Shown piece after piece: positions 1 to 8,349 of a DNA stretch of 17,826 nt (the stretch's first letter is position 1; each line of letters opens with the position of its first letter). Position numbers and translations under genes: made by a program. The notes under the pieces are model-generated. The model had not been told where the DNA came from. It worked only from the letters and a program-made list of their open reading frames with translations, and did not search any database. The stretch lies in contig JBAUWJ010000079.1 in assembly GCA_049583715.1 (NCBI GenBank), forward strand, positions 1 to 17,826, given 5' to 3'. The stretch comes from JAANXG01 sp049583715. Lineage in GTDB: Bacteria > Pseudomonadota > Gammaproteobacteria > Arenicellales > JAANXG01.

Positions 1-140
<140 letters not shown>

Positions 141-795
141 TAAGTAACGCTAGCCTTAGTAAAACCGAGCCATATGCGGGAAACTCCTCTAAAACTGTTC
201 GGTACTAATCTGGTTTTAGTGAATTGAACCAGGCAGTAAAAATCTGACAGACACGGGGACGATCCGCAGGAAAGATCTCATCATCGGATCGCCTAGATCT
301 GGTGAGGGGAAATCCTCAGAGACTTTACGTTCGGGAGTTGCCGATGAAGCTTGATGCTCAATGGATTGTTGGATTCGTCGACGGAGAAGGTTGTTTCTAT
401 GTGGGGATAAACTCTCATGAAGAAATGACTGCCGGTTATCAAGTGTTGCCGGAATTCACCGTTGTCCAACATCAACGTGATGTGCAAATCCTCCACGCTC
501 TAAAGGCCTATTTTGGATGCGGTGTGGTTCGTTCGAACCATGGCGACCGGATGGCGTATAGGGTTCGAGGAAAGAAACATCTGTTGGAGCGCATCATTCC
601 GTTCTTCATCAAACATCCGCTGAAGACAAGGAAGAACGTGGACTTTCGGAAGTTTCGGAAGATTCTTCTGAAGATGGAAGCGGGTGCTCATCTGACGAGC
701 GAGGGTATCGAAGAAATTCGGTCCATCGCTCAAAAGATGAACAGAGGTGACTTAAGATAAAGTCCGACCTTTCTGGAAACAGTTAGGAGTAATCG
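141..795 (+). ncRNA. Group I self-splicing intron in 23S rRNA (site 1931)
   Basis: This 655-bp insertion splits a universally conserved rRNA stretch and shows group I landmarks. P1 is visible: exon CTAAGGT (134-140) pairs with intron GCCTTAG (153-159), leaving a terminal U140-G153 wobble at the 5' splice site. P4 can be drawn between TGCGGG (175-180) and TCCGCA (263-268), which are the P and Q elements. P7 pairs GACTTT (321-326, element R) with AAAGTC (759-764, element S). The intron ends in G795, the expected omega-G. The endonuclease ORF sits between the two P7 strands, that is in the P8 side. The intron looks visibly less GC-rich than the downstream genes. From memory, group I introns at this site are known in Simkania and Thermotoga; the nearest relative cannot be settled here. 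Confidence 0.93.
344..760 (+). CDS. LAGLIDADG homing endonuclease, intron-encoded
   Basis: This is a 138-residue single-motif LAGLIDADG endonuclease, expected to act as a homodimer that cuts intronless 23S alleles around the conserved CTAAGGTAGCGAA site and so drives intron homing. The motif is WIVGFVDGEGCF at residues 7-18, with D13 as the catalytic acid. A later QH/FG segment and the PLKTRKN stretch resemble the I-CreI positions that carry the catalytic Gln and Lys. The length is typical for one-motif enzymes (about 140-165). An upstream in-frame GTG at 302 would add 14 residues, but that stretch encodes the P7 strand (321-326), so I prefer ATG 344. The TAA stop (758-760) overlaps the 3' strand of P7. 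The ORF looks intact. Confidence 0.9.
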   Translation: MKLDAQWIVGFVDGEGCFYVGINSHEEMTAGYQVLPEFTVVQHQRDVQILHALKAYFGCGVVRSNHGDRMAYRVRGKKHLLERIIPFFIKHPLKTRKNVDFRKFRKILLKMEAGAHLTSEGIEEIRSIAQKMNRGDLR

Positions 796-1776
<981 letters not shown>

Positions 1777-1918
1777 TATAACACTCAAACAGTTTTGAGA
1801 GTGTTGCTGGTAAGAAGCGCATATCTGCGCCTTAAACATACCGAACATGCCTGTGGGTCGGAATTCATTCCGACGTAAGCCTGAATGAGCCAGAAGCTCG
1901 ACCCGCAAGCAACAAGTT
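1777..1918 (+). other. 23S-5S internal transcribed spacer, no tRNA
   Basis: This 142-base spacer has no tRNA-like cloverleaf. It contains three simple hairpins: AACACTC/GAGTGTT just after the 23S end (about 1780-1806), GCGCA/TGCGC near 1817-1830, and GTCGGAAT/ATTCCGAC near 1857-1874. The first lies close to the mature 23S end and could be part of the processing stem. That role is inferred from position only. Confidence 0.7.
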
Positions 1919-2036
1919 TGCCTGGTGACCATAGCAAGCGGGTACCACCTGATACCATTCCGAACTCAGAAGTGAAACCGCTCAGCGCCGATGATAGTGC
2001 GGTATTCGCCGTGTGAAAGTAGGACATTGCCAGGCT
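1919..2036 (+). rRNA. rrf: 5S rRNA
   Basis: The complete 5S gene is about 118 bases. The terminal helix is formed by TGCCTGG at the start and CCAGGCT at the end. The central run CCGAACTCAGAAGTGAAACCGCTCAGCGCCGATGATAGTG matches the E. coli 5S with few changes. The end bases may be off by one or two. Confidence 0.96.
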
Positions 2037-2046
2037 ATTAACATAG

Positions 2047-2078
2047 AACCCCAGCCGCGCGAGCGACTGGGGTTTTTT
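2047..2078 (+). terminator. Intrinsic terminator of the rRNA operon
   Basis: An 8-bp stem AACCCCAG (2047-2054) pairs with CTGGGGTT (2067-2074). It is capped by an inner CGC-GCGA-GCG GNRA-type tetraloop and followed by a run of T (six Ts from 2073). It lies 10 bases after 5S, so it ends the rRNA transcript. Confidence 0.93.
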
Positions 2079-2206
2079 GTTGCTTCGGCAACGACACCGG
2101 GATTCGCAAACGGGGGCAGCGTTTGCACGTTCGTGAAGTGCATCCGGCGGCGACGCGTAGAATCCACGATCGTTGGAATTGCGCCCCTTGTGTACAATTC
2201 GGTGAG

Positions 2207-4441
2207 ATGAAGCCCTTGCAGCTCCATCTGTGTCTGATCGCGGGGCGCGACAATCGGTACAACTACCTGCGCCATACCGTCGGCCAGGCCTTGCCGGTAT
2301 TCGATGCTATCCACATCATGGATACCGGCAGTACGGATCGGACGTTCGAGCTCGCGTCCTGGTCGCAGAGGATCAACTTCTTTCACTGGGATCGCTGGGA
2401 GCACGGCTGGACCGATGCCTATGACCGGGTTCGGCGGGATGTGCCGACAGGGGCCTGGTTCCTGTACCTGGATTCAGACGAGGCTCCGTCGCAGTATATG
2501 CTTGACCACATACGGGCCTCCGTGACGAGGCTGGAGCGGGAGGGATACGGGCAGGCCCGCATACCCAACGTACTGCACGTGGATGGCCGGCGGGTGGGCG
2601 ATCCGGCCGCTGATCTGCCGCGTACTCCCGAGGAGTTCGAACGCAGGCCATGCTGGACAAAGTCGATCGTTTGCCGGAATGGCCCGTGGTTGACGGTTGA
2701 TGGTTTCGGGATGCACGCGGGATTCAACAACCGCGAGCAACCCGTGGGGTTCCTTCCCCTCTATTACTGTCATCATAAGCACGGCGCACAGATCGACGCC
2801 TCCATAAGCATCGGCTCGCTGGTACTGCCGGAATCTTACGACATTCCCCCGCACACCGACGAAAGTCGGGCCTTGCGTCGCCTGATGGAGCGCCTCGACA
2901 CCGTCGACCCCGGTCGCGTCGTCGATGTATTGCAGAATGATCCGCCCGCCGATTTTGTCGCGCTGGTGGCCCAATGGGGAAACAGTGACCTTAAGACCTG
3001 TCGCCATTGGCATGACTGGTACCGCAACGGATTCTCGGTGGGCGACTATCCTTTGCGGCTGTGCGGTGAGGAATGCTGCCGATACGACCGGAACGTCGCT
3101 CCGGATACCACGATCAACGCAGGCTCGGTGCCGGGATTTCTCGGCGACTGGAAACTCGAGGTCGAGGGCGATCAGTATCGGCTTACGTCAACGCGAAACC
3201 GGCGCGCGCTCGAGTGCAACGATTCGGCCGCAGCCGTCGCCTCGCAAATTGACGGAAGAGCAGACGTGGCGACGATCGTGAATACCTTCGCGGAGAGCTT
3301 TCCCGAATCCGCCGCCGGGATTCGCGATGACACTTTCCAGGTACTGAAGGAATTGACCTCGATTGGTGCTGTGTCGATGACCACCCGGGCTCGTTGGGTG
3401 CCGGACGCTACTCGCCGTGCAATCGCAGAGGCAGTAGCACTCGAAACCGCTTACTGGCGCGAACGTGGAGAATGGAGTGAGAAAGCGATGCAAAACCACG
3501 CTGAGGAGGCGGGTTGGGTGGTCGCTTCATTCTCGAATGGGACCGTGACGTTCCAGTGGAATGGCAATGAGAGCAACCGGTGCCGGCCGCTCGGACCATA
3601 CCTGCAATGTATCGCGTTGGAGAACGCGGATATCCAGGGCGTTTTCGTGATCAATCCCCACGATGCCGTTGGCGGCACGAAGGACTATCCCGTCCTGGGG
3701 TTTTCCAAGCGTCCCGAGGCCGTTCAGGCGGTGCTGGTGCCCGATCTGTACTTCGTCGCGGGCTACGGGCCGCTGCGCGAAAGAATCCGGAGTGCCGTCG
3801 AACGCGTGCAGTGGCAGCACAAGCTGGAGCGAGCGGTCTGGCGCGGAGCACCGACCGGGCAGATCAATGACGAGAGCAACTGGCGCGACAACTTGCGTAT
3901 TCGCCTGTGCCTGCGTTCACTCGTCAGGCCCCGCCTCATCGACGCCGCCTTGAGCTCTTTCGGGCAATGCAACGACGCCTCGATACAGATGATGCGGGAA
4001 GCGGGCCTTGGCATAGATCGACTGCCGGAAGAGAAGCAGATGTTTTACAAGTATCTGATCAATGTCGACGGCAACAGCTCCGCCTGGAGTGCCACGTTCT
4101 GGAAGCTGTTGCCCAACTCCCTGATGATCCAGGTCGTGAGCGACCGTCCGGACGACGAGCGCGCGGAACAGCTGCCCGGATTTTCCGGCCACAGGCAGTG
4201 GTATCACCACTGGCTGCAGCGTGATCGGCATCTGGTAGCCTGCACGATCGGCGAGCTCGATGACGTGGTCAGGTGGGCGCGGGAGCATGACGACCAGTGC
4301 CGCGATATGGCGGAAAACGCCACCGCCTTTGCGGAGCAATATCTGACCGAGGATGCGGGGTCTCAGTACTTCATCGAGATCTTGCGCGCCCTCGGTCGAA
4401 TCAGACGCAGACCGAGCACCACGCCCCCCCGGTATGCGTAG
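2207..4441 (+). CDS. GT2 - PqqD-like - GT90 (CAP10) fusion protein, putative peptide/protein glycosyltransferase
   Basis: A 744-residue three-part protein. Residues about 1-230 look like a family 2 glycosyltransferase, with DTGSTDRT (39-46) in the nucleotide-sugar fold and DSDEA (89-93) as the metal-binding DXD. Residues about 315-390 resemble PqqD, the RiPP leader-binding domain, with the usual pattern of an ...IDG..DV..IV... core and a closing VLKELTSIGAV. Residues about 450-740 resemble GT90/CAP10, with the WRGAPTG segment (545-551) and the MFYKYLINVDGNSS block from 612; eukaryotic GT90 enzymes (POGLUT/Rumi) glycosylate protein serine. A Cys/His patch lies at C265, H267, H269, C286, C290, C291. 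No signal peptide or membrane segment is seen, so it is probably cytoplasmic. ATG 2207 has a GGTGAG just upstream; an in-frame TTG at 2123 adds residues unlike a GT2 start. A weak -10-like TACAAT lies at 2193-2198. The substrate is unknown; no clear precursor peptide gene lies beside it. Confidence 0.83.
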   Translation: MKPLQLHLCLIAGRDNRYNYLRHTVGQALPVFDAIHIMDTGSTDRTFELASWSQRINFFHWDRWEHGWTDAYDRVRRDVPTGAWFLYLDSDEAPSQYMLDHIRASVTRLEREGYGQARIPNVLHVDGRRVGDPAADLPRTPEEFERRPCWTKSIVCRNGPWLTVDGFGMHAGFNNREQPVGFLPLYYCHHKHGAQIDASISIGSLVLPESYDIPPHTDESRALRRLMERLDTVDPGRVVDVLQNDPPADFVALVAQWGNSDLKTCRHWHDWYRNGFSVGDYPLRLCGEECCRYDRNVAPDTTINAGSVPGFLGDWKLEVEGDQYRLTSTRNRRALECNDSAAAVASQIDGRADVATIVNTFAESFPESAAGIRDDTFQVLKELTSIGAVSMTTRARWVPDATRRAIAEAVALETAYWRERGEWSEKAMQNHAEEAGWVVASFSNGTVTFQWNGNESNRCRPLGPYLQCIALENADIQGVFVINPHDAVGGTKDYPVLGFSKRPEAVQAVLVPDLYFVAGYGPLRERIRSAVERVQWQHKLERAVWRGAPTGQINDESNWRDNLRIRLCLRSLVRPRLIDAALSSFGQCNDASIQMMREAGLGIDRLPEEKQMFYKYLINVDGNSSAWSATFWKLLPNSLMIQVVSDRPDDERAEQLPGFSGHRQWYHHWLQRDRHLVACTIGELDDVVRWAREHDDQCRDMAENATAFAEQYLTEDAGSQYFIEILRALGRIRRRPSTTPPRYA

Positions 4442-4511
4442 CGACACGTCCGCTGAGTGCTGGAGCACGGGTCCAACTGAGGGTCCGCAGGCCCGTGGGG
4501 AAGCGAATCGG

Positions 4512-4532
4512 GCTGCCGGTGCTTCCGGCAGC
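4512..4532 (+). other. GC-rich perfect hairpin before the TonB-like gene
   Basis: GCTGCCGG (4512-4519) and CCGGCAGC (4525-4532) form a perfect 8-bp stem with a five-base loop. The stem ends directly against ATG 4533. No T-run follows, so it is not a normal intrinsic terminator. It could hide the ribosome site of that start, stabilise the upstream mRNA end, or be chance in GC-rich DNA. Confidence 0.5.
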
Positions 4533-5459
4533 ATGAGTCCGGGGAGCCGGGACATCGAGAGGGGACCGCCGAAGGGGCCGGCGCCGCGTTTCCGGGCAGC
4601 CCGGTTCCTCGTGGCGATGGCGCGGGAAAACGCCCGCATGCTGACTGCGATCGCGATATCCGGCGCCCTCCACGCCGGCCTGTTCGTGGCAGGAGCGGGC
4701 TTGGATGCGCGGTTGTTTGCCGGACTCGAAAATGTGACACGAGCCCGCCTGCTGACCGTGTCGATTGCTCCCGCGGCCGCGCCCCCGCAAGCTCCCGCGT
4801 CCTCACAGGCTGCAGGAACCGCCGCGCCGCGAGCCGCCACCGAATCTCCGACACCTGAAGGCCGGCCGGACATGCAGCACGAAGGGGCTGACGCGACCCC
4901 GGCCCGGCCGCCGTCCACGCAGCCGACCCGCATCCGCGCGAAACCGCGCCTCTCGCGTCGCACTGCCGACGAGCCTGCGCTCGAAACGAGCGACAGGTCA
5001 CCGACGCGCCTTGCCCGCTCCGAGCCGACGAACAACACGCGGACCACCGAGAGACGCCGAGCCCGTGGCGGGCAAACCCTGGCCCATCGGGAGCCTTCGA
5101 AGGGAGAGGCGGACGCCGATGCCTCATCGCGGCACTCGGCTGCTGCCGGCGACACCGGCCGCCAGGCGGAGCGGACTTACCTTTCGGAATTTCTTGAAGC
5201 CTTGTCGAGGTACAAGCACTATCCCCAGTCCGCGCGCCTGAGAGGCCAGGAAGGCACGGTCATCGTGGCGCTGATTCTCCGCCGGGACGGCGCCATCGAC
5301 GACGTGCACGTCGCCGAGCCATCGCGCTTCCCGCTCCTGAATCGAGCGGCGCTGCGCACCGTCCGGCAGCTCGATCGGTTCAAACCCTTTCCCACCGACA
5401 TGCATCGTGGGAGTTGGGAGCTGACTGTTCCTTTTCAGTACGCGATCAGCGACCGGTGA
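4533..5459 (+). CDS. TonB-like energy transducer (orphan)
   Basis: From ATG 4533 this is 308 residues with TonB layout: a short basic N-terminus, one membrane helix (about 37-56), a long Pro/Ala/Arg-rich periplasmic spacer (about 65-205) and a C-terminal TonB domain (about 213-305) with YPQSARLRGQEGTV and a late FKPFP. The helix holds S43-x3-H47, the Ser/His spacing of E. coli TonB (S16/H20) that couples to ExbB-ExbD. TonB proteins span the periplasm and pass proton-motive energy to outer-membrane receptors. No exbB, exbD or receptor gene lies in the window. The start is uncertain: ATG 4434 overlaps the upstream stop (341 aa), and ATG 4617 gives 280 aa; none has a good Shine-Dalgarno site. 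The spacer is too low in complexity to rule out partial misreading of the N-terminus. Confidence 0.8.
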   Translation: MSPGSRDIERGPPKGPAPRFRAARFLVAMARENARMLTAIAISGALHAGLFVAGAGLDARLFAGLENVTRARLLTVSIAPAAAPPQAPASSQAAGTAAPRAATESPTPEGRPDMQHEGADATPARPPSTQPTRIRAKPRLSRRTADEPALETSDRSPTRLARSEPTNNTRTTERRRARGGQTLAHREPSKGEADADASSRHSAAAGDTGRQAERTYLSEFLEALSRYKHYPQSARLRGQEGTVIVALILRRDGAIDDVHVAEPSRFPLLNRAALRTVRQLDRFKPFPTDMHRGSWELTVPFQYAISDR

Positions 5460-5544
5460 TTTTCGCATCGTGAACCCGACTCTACTACACAAAATTTACT
5501 CAAGTCCTTAGGATGGTTGCTGCGCAATTTCCGATGGCGAAGAG

Positions 5545-7740
5545 ATGGGTTACACAACAGTCGCCGGACTTCAGGTATCCGACAATATTCACTCGCTCGT
5601 AAACAACGAGATCCTGCCCGGTACGCAGGTTTCTTCCGAGCAGTTCTGGTCCGGATTGGCGCGGATAGTGGAGTCATTCGCGCCGAGAAATCGAGCCTTG
5701 CTGGAGAGACGGAACCGCCTGCAGGAAGAGATCGACGCCTGGATGACGGAGCGTGCGGGCTCGCCATTGGATATCTCTGCGCAGTATGAATTTCTGAAGT
5801 CTATCGGATATCTCGTCGACGAAGGCGCGCCCTTCCGGATAGACGTCGCCAACGTGGACGACGAGATCGCAAAGGTCGCCGGCCCGCAGCTCGTCGTGCC
5901 GGTTCAGATCGCCCGTTATGCGCTGAACGCCGCGAATGCCCGCTGGGGGAGCCTCTACGACGCCCTTTACGGCGCCGACGTGATCGGCTCTCCCGACCCG
6001 GGTCGCACGGAATACGACCCCGCCCGAGGTGCGCAGGTCATCGAGTACGTCAAGAAGTTTCTGGACCGCGTTGCGCCGTTGGAGCGAGGTTCATTCGAGG
6101 ACGTGACGGGATTCGCCCTCGCCGGTGGAGACGGCACCGGCTGGCTTCAATTCACTCTTCAGGACGGCACCACGTGCCGTCTGGCGGACCCGGACCAGTT
6201 TGCCGGATACAACGGGGCCGCAGACGACCTCGAAGAAGTCATACTGTGCAACAACGGGTTGCACATACGCCTGTTGCTCGACCGGGCCCACCCGATAGGC
6301 CGGTCCGATCCGGCCGGCGTGAAGGATATCGTTCTCGAGTCGGCCCTCACCACCATCCAGGATTTCGAGGACTCGGTAGCCGCCGTGGACGCCGAGGACA
6401 AGGAGCTCGTCTACCGCAACTGGCTGGGGCTCATGAAGGGCACTCTGGAAGCGACCTTCGACAAAGGCGGCAAGGAGCGAACCCGGCGCCTGAACGGCGA
6501 TATGGGTTACCGCGCCCCGGACGGAACGCCGGCCACTCTGCACGGTCGCAGCGTGATGTTCGTTCGCAATGTCGGTTTGCACATGTACACGGACTGCGTG
6601 AGGGACGCCAACAGCGAGGACATCCCGGAAGGCATTCTCGACGCGATGGTCTCCTGCCTCGCCGCCAAGCACGACCTGCTCGGCGACACGACCCTCAGAA
6701 ACAGCCCCAGCGGCAGTGTCTACATCGTCAAACCGAAGCTGCACGGGCCGGAGGAAGTCGCGTTCACCGTGGAATTGTTTGACGCTGTCGAGCAAGCGCT
6801 CGGACTGGAACCGGGTACGATCAAGATCGGCATCATGGACGAGGAGCGCCGCACCACGGTGAACCTCAAAGAGTGCATCCGGGCCGCCCGCAGCCGCGTG
6901 GTGTTCATCAACACGGGGTTCCTGGACCGGACCGGGGACGAGATCCATACCGTCATGAAGGCGGGCGCCGTCATACCCAAGCCGGAGATCAAGAATGCGG
7001 TCTGGATGTCGGCCTACGAGGACTGGAATGTGGACATCGGCATCGAGACGGGCTTCCCCGGTCACGGACAGATCGGGAAGGGGATGTGGCCTATGCCCGA
7101 CTCTATGAAGGCCATGGTCGACACGAAGGCGGCGCATCCCCAGGCCGGGGCGAGCACCGCCTGGGTGCCGTCGCCCACCGCGGCTACGCTGCACGCCATG
7201 CACTATCACGAGGTCGATGTCGCCGGGCGCCAGCGGGAGCTCGCATCCCGCCCCCGCGCGAATATCCTCGACCTGTTGACCCCGCCGTTGCTGGGCGACC
7301 GCCGGCTCAGCGAGTCCGAGATCAGGAAAGAGCTCGACAACAACGCACAGGGCATACTCGGCTATGTGGTGCGCTGGGTGGGCGAGGGGATCGGCTGTTC
7401 CAAGGTGCCCGATGTCCACAACGTCAATTTGATGGAAGATCGCGCCACCCTGCGTATATCGAGCCAGCATATCGCGAACTGGCTCGAGCACGGCATCGTC
7501 ACCCGCGACCAGGTCGTGTCCACCATGAAGCGCATGGCGGAGATCGTGGACCGGCAGAATGCCGGCGACCCCGCCTATCAGCCCATGGCGCCGGATTTCG
7601 ACAAGAGTATCGAGTTCAACGCCGCCCTGGACCTGGTATTCCTCGGTGCAGCCGAGCCGAACGGCTACACCGAGAGCGTCCTTCATGCCCGGCGGCTGGA
7701 GAAGAAGCGAAGCGTGGTGGCCCAGGCGGTGAACGCGTAG
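5545..7740 (+). CDS. glcB: Malate synthase G
   Basis: This 731-residue enzyme condenses glyoxylate with acetyl-CoA to malate in the cytoplasm, as part of glyoxylate/glycolate use. It aligns closely with E. coli GlcB (723 aa) over its full length. Expected catalytic positions are present: R341 in FVRNVG, the acidic DEE at 432-434 in IMDEERR, D461 in FLDRTGDE, C618 in IGCSKVP and D632 in LMEDRATL. Other diagnostic blocks are QIGKGMW and GASTAWVPSPTAATLHA. ATG 5545 follows GAAGAG at a fitting distance. The 85-base gap upstream holds only weak promoter-like boxes. No isocitrate lyase or glycolate oxidase gene is adjacent. A long antisense reading frame over this gene is a codon-bias shadow. Confidence 0.97.
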   Translation: MGYTTVAGLQVSDNIHSLVNNEILPGTQVSSEQFWSGLARIVESFAPRNRALLERRNRLQEEIDAWMTERAGSPLDISAQYEFLKSIGYLVDEGAPFRIDVANVDDEIAKVAGPQLVVPVQIARYALNAANARWGSLYDALYGADVIGSPDPGRTEYDPARGAQVIEYVKKFLDRVAPLERGSFEDVTGFALAGGDGTGWLQFTLQDGTTCRLADPDQFAGYNGAADDLEEVILCNNGLHIRLLLDRAHPIGRSDPAGVKDIVLESALTTIQDFEDSVAAVDAEDKELVYRNWLGLMKGTLEATFDKGGKERTRRLNGDMGYRAPDGTPATLHGRSVMFVRNVGLHMYTDCVRDANSEDIPEGILDAMVSCLAAKHDLLGDTTLRNSPSGSVYIVKPKLHGPEEVAFTVELFDAVEQALGLEPGTIKIGIMDEERRTTVNLKECIRAARSRVVFINTGFLDRTGDEIHTVMKAGAVIPKPEIKNAVWMSAYEDWNVDIGIETGFPGHGQIGKGMWPMPDSMKAMVDTKAAHPQAGASTAWVPSPTAATLHAMHYHEVDVAGRQRELASRPRANILDLLTPPLLGDRRLSESEIRKELDNNAQGILGYVVRWVGEGIGCSKVPDVHNVNLMEDRATLRISSQHIANWLEHGIVTRDQVVSTMKRMAEIVDRQNAGDPAYQPMAPDFDKSIEFNAALDLVFLGAAEPNGYTESVLHARRLEKKRSVVAQAVNA

Positions 7741-7781
7741 GATCGTCGCCGCGATCGTCGCACCTGCGAACTCCTGGACCC

Positions 7782-8303
7782 ATGGATCTCAAGCAATATA
7801 TCCGAACCATCCCGGACTTCCCCAAGCCGGGCATCCAGTTCCGTGACATCACGACTTTGCTCGGTGACTCCGGGGCCTTCAGCCACACGATCGACCGCCT
7901 GGTGGAGCGATATGAGCCGGCCGGCGCGGGCGCCATTGTCGGCATCGAGTCGCGGGGCTTCATCTTCGGTGCAGCGCTCGCCGCCCGGCTCGATTTGCCC
8001 TTCGTCCCGATCCGCAAGGAAGGCAAGCTTCCTTACACCACCATGCGACAGGAATATGCCCTGGAGTACGGACAGGGCGTCGTGGAGATTCACCACGATG
8101 CGCTGCACCAGGGCCAGCGGATCCTGCTGGTGGACGACCTGCTCGCCACCGGAGGCACGCTGCTGGCCTGCGCCAAGCTGGTGGAGCTCCTTGGGGCCGA
8201 AGTCATCGAGTGCGCGGTCGTCATCGAGCTGCCGGACCTGGGCGGTCGCGAGCGCCTGCGGGGCTACGAGGTGTTCTCGATGGTGAGCTTCGAGGGGGAT
8301 TGA
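7782..8303 (+). CDS. apt: Adenine phosphoribosyltransferase
   Basis: This 173-residue type I phosphoribosyltransferase turns adenine and PRPP into AMP for purine salvage. It starts with the typical FPKPGIQFRDITTLL block. The PRPP-binding loop ILLVDDLLATGGT lies at residues 114-126, and the GIESRGFIFGAALA segment is also typical. The length is close to E. coli Apt (183). It begins 41 bases after glcB, so the two may share a transcript, although the functions are unrelated. The leader contains a 9-bp direct repeat GATCGTCGC (7741-7749, 7753-7761). It ends 46 bases from the convergent hydrolase gene, with no clear terminator between them. Confidence 0.96.
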   Translation: MDLKQYIRTIPDFPKPGIQFRDITTLLGDSGAFSHTIDRLVERYEPAGAGAIVGIESRGFIFGAALAARLDLPFVPIRKEGKLPYTTMRQEYALEYGQGVVEIHHDALHQGQRILLVDDLLATGGTLLACAKLVELLGAEVIECAVVIELPDLGGRERLRGYEVFSMVSFEGD

Positions 8304-8349
8304 GGAAAGCCGGTCTGCCCAGGGGCGCCAGATTCAGTGGTCTCACATC

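Noticed and set aside
1777..1918. tRNA in the 23S-5S spacer
   Set aside because: Only simple hairpins; no cloverleaf or T-loop consensus.
2013..2210. 65-residue + frame just before the GT-PqqD-GT gene as a possible peptide precursor
   Set aside because: It runs across the 5S end and the rRNA terminator, with no leader/core look; more likely chance.
3917..5155. 412-residue minus-strand frame under the GT90 end and the TonB-like gene
   Set aside because: Both + strand genes show family motifs in this range; the minus frame is Arg/Ala/Ser-rich shadow sequence.
5460..5544. Promoter before glcB
   Set aside because: Boxes TTCGCA and TACACA at 17-base spacing match poorly; not strong enough to list.
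6091..7686. 531-residue open frame antisense to glcB
   Set aside because: GlcB matches its family end to end; the opposite frame has no recognisable motif.
7741..7761. 9-bp direct repeat GATCGTCGC before apt
   Set aside because: Only two copies in a short gap; no sign of a site or mobile element.
8304..8349. Bidirectional terminator between apt and the hydrolase gene
   Set aside because: No stable stem with a T-run in either direction was found.
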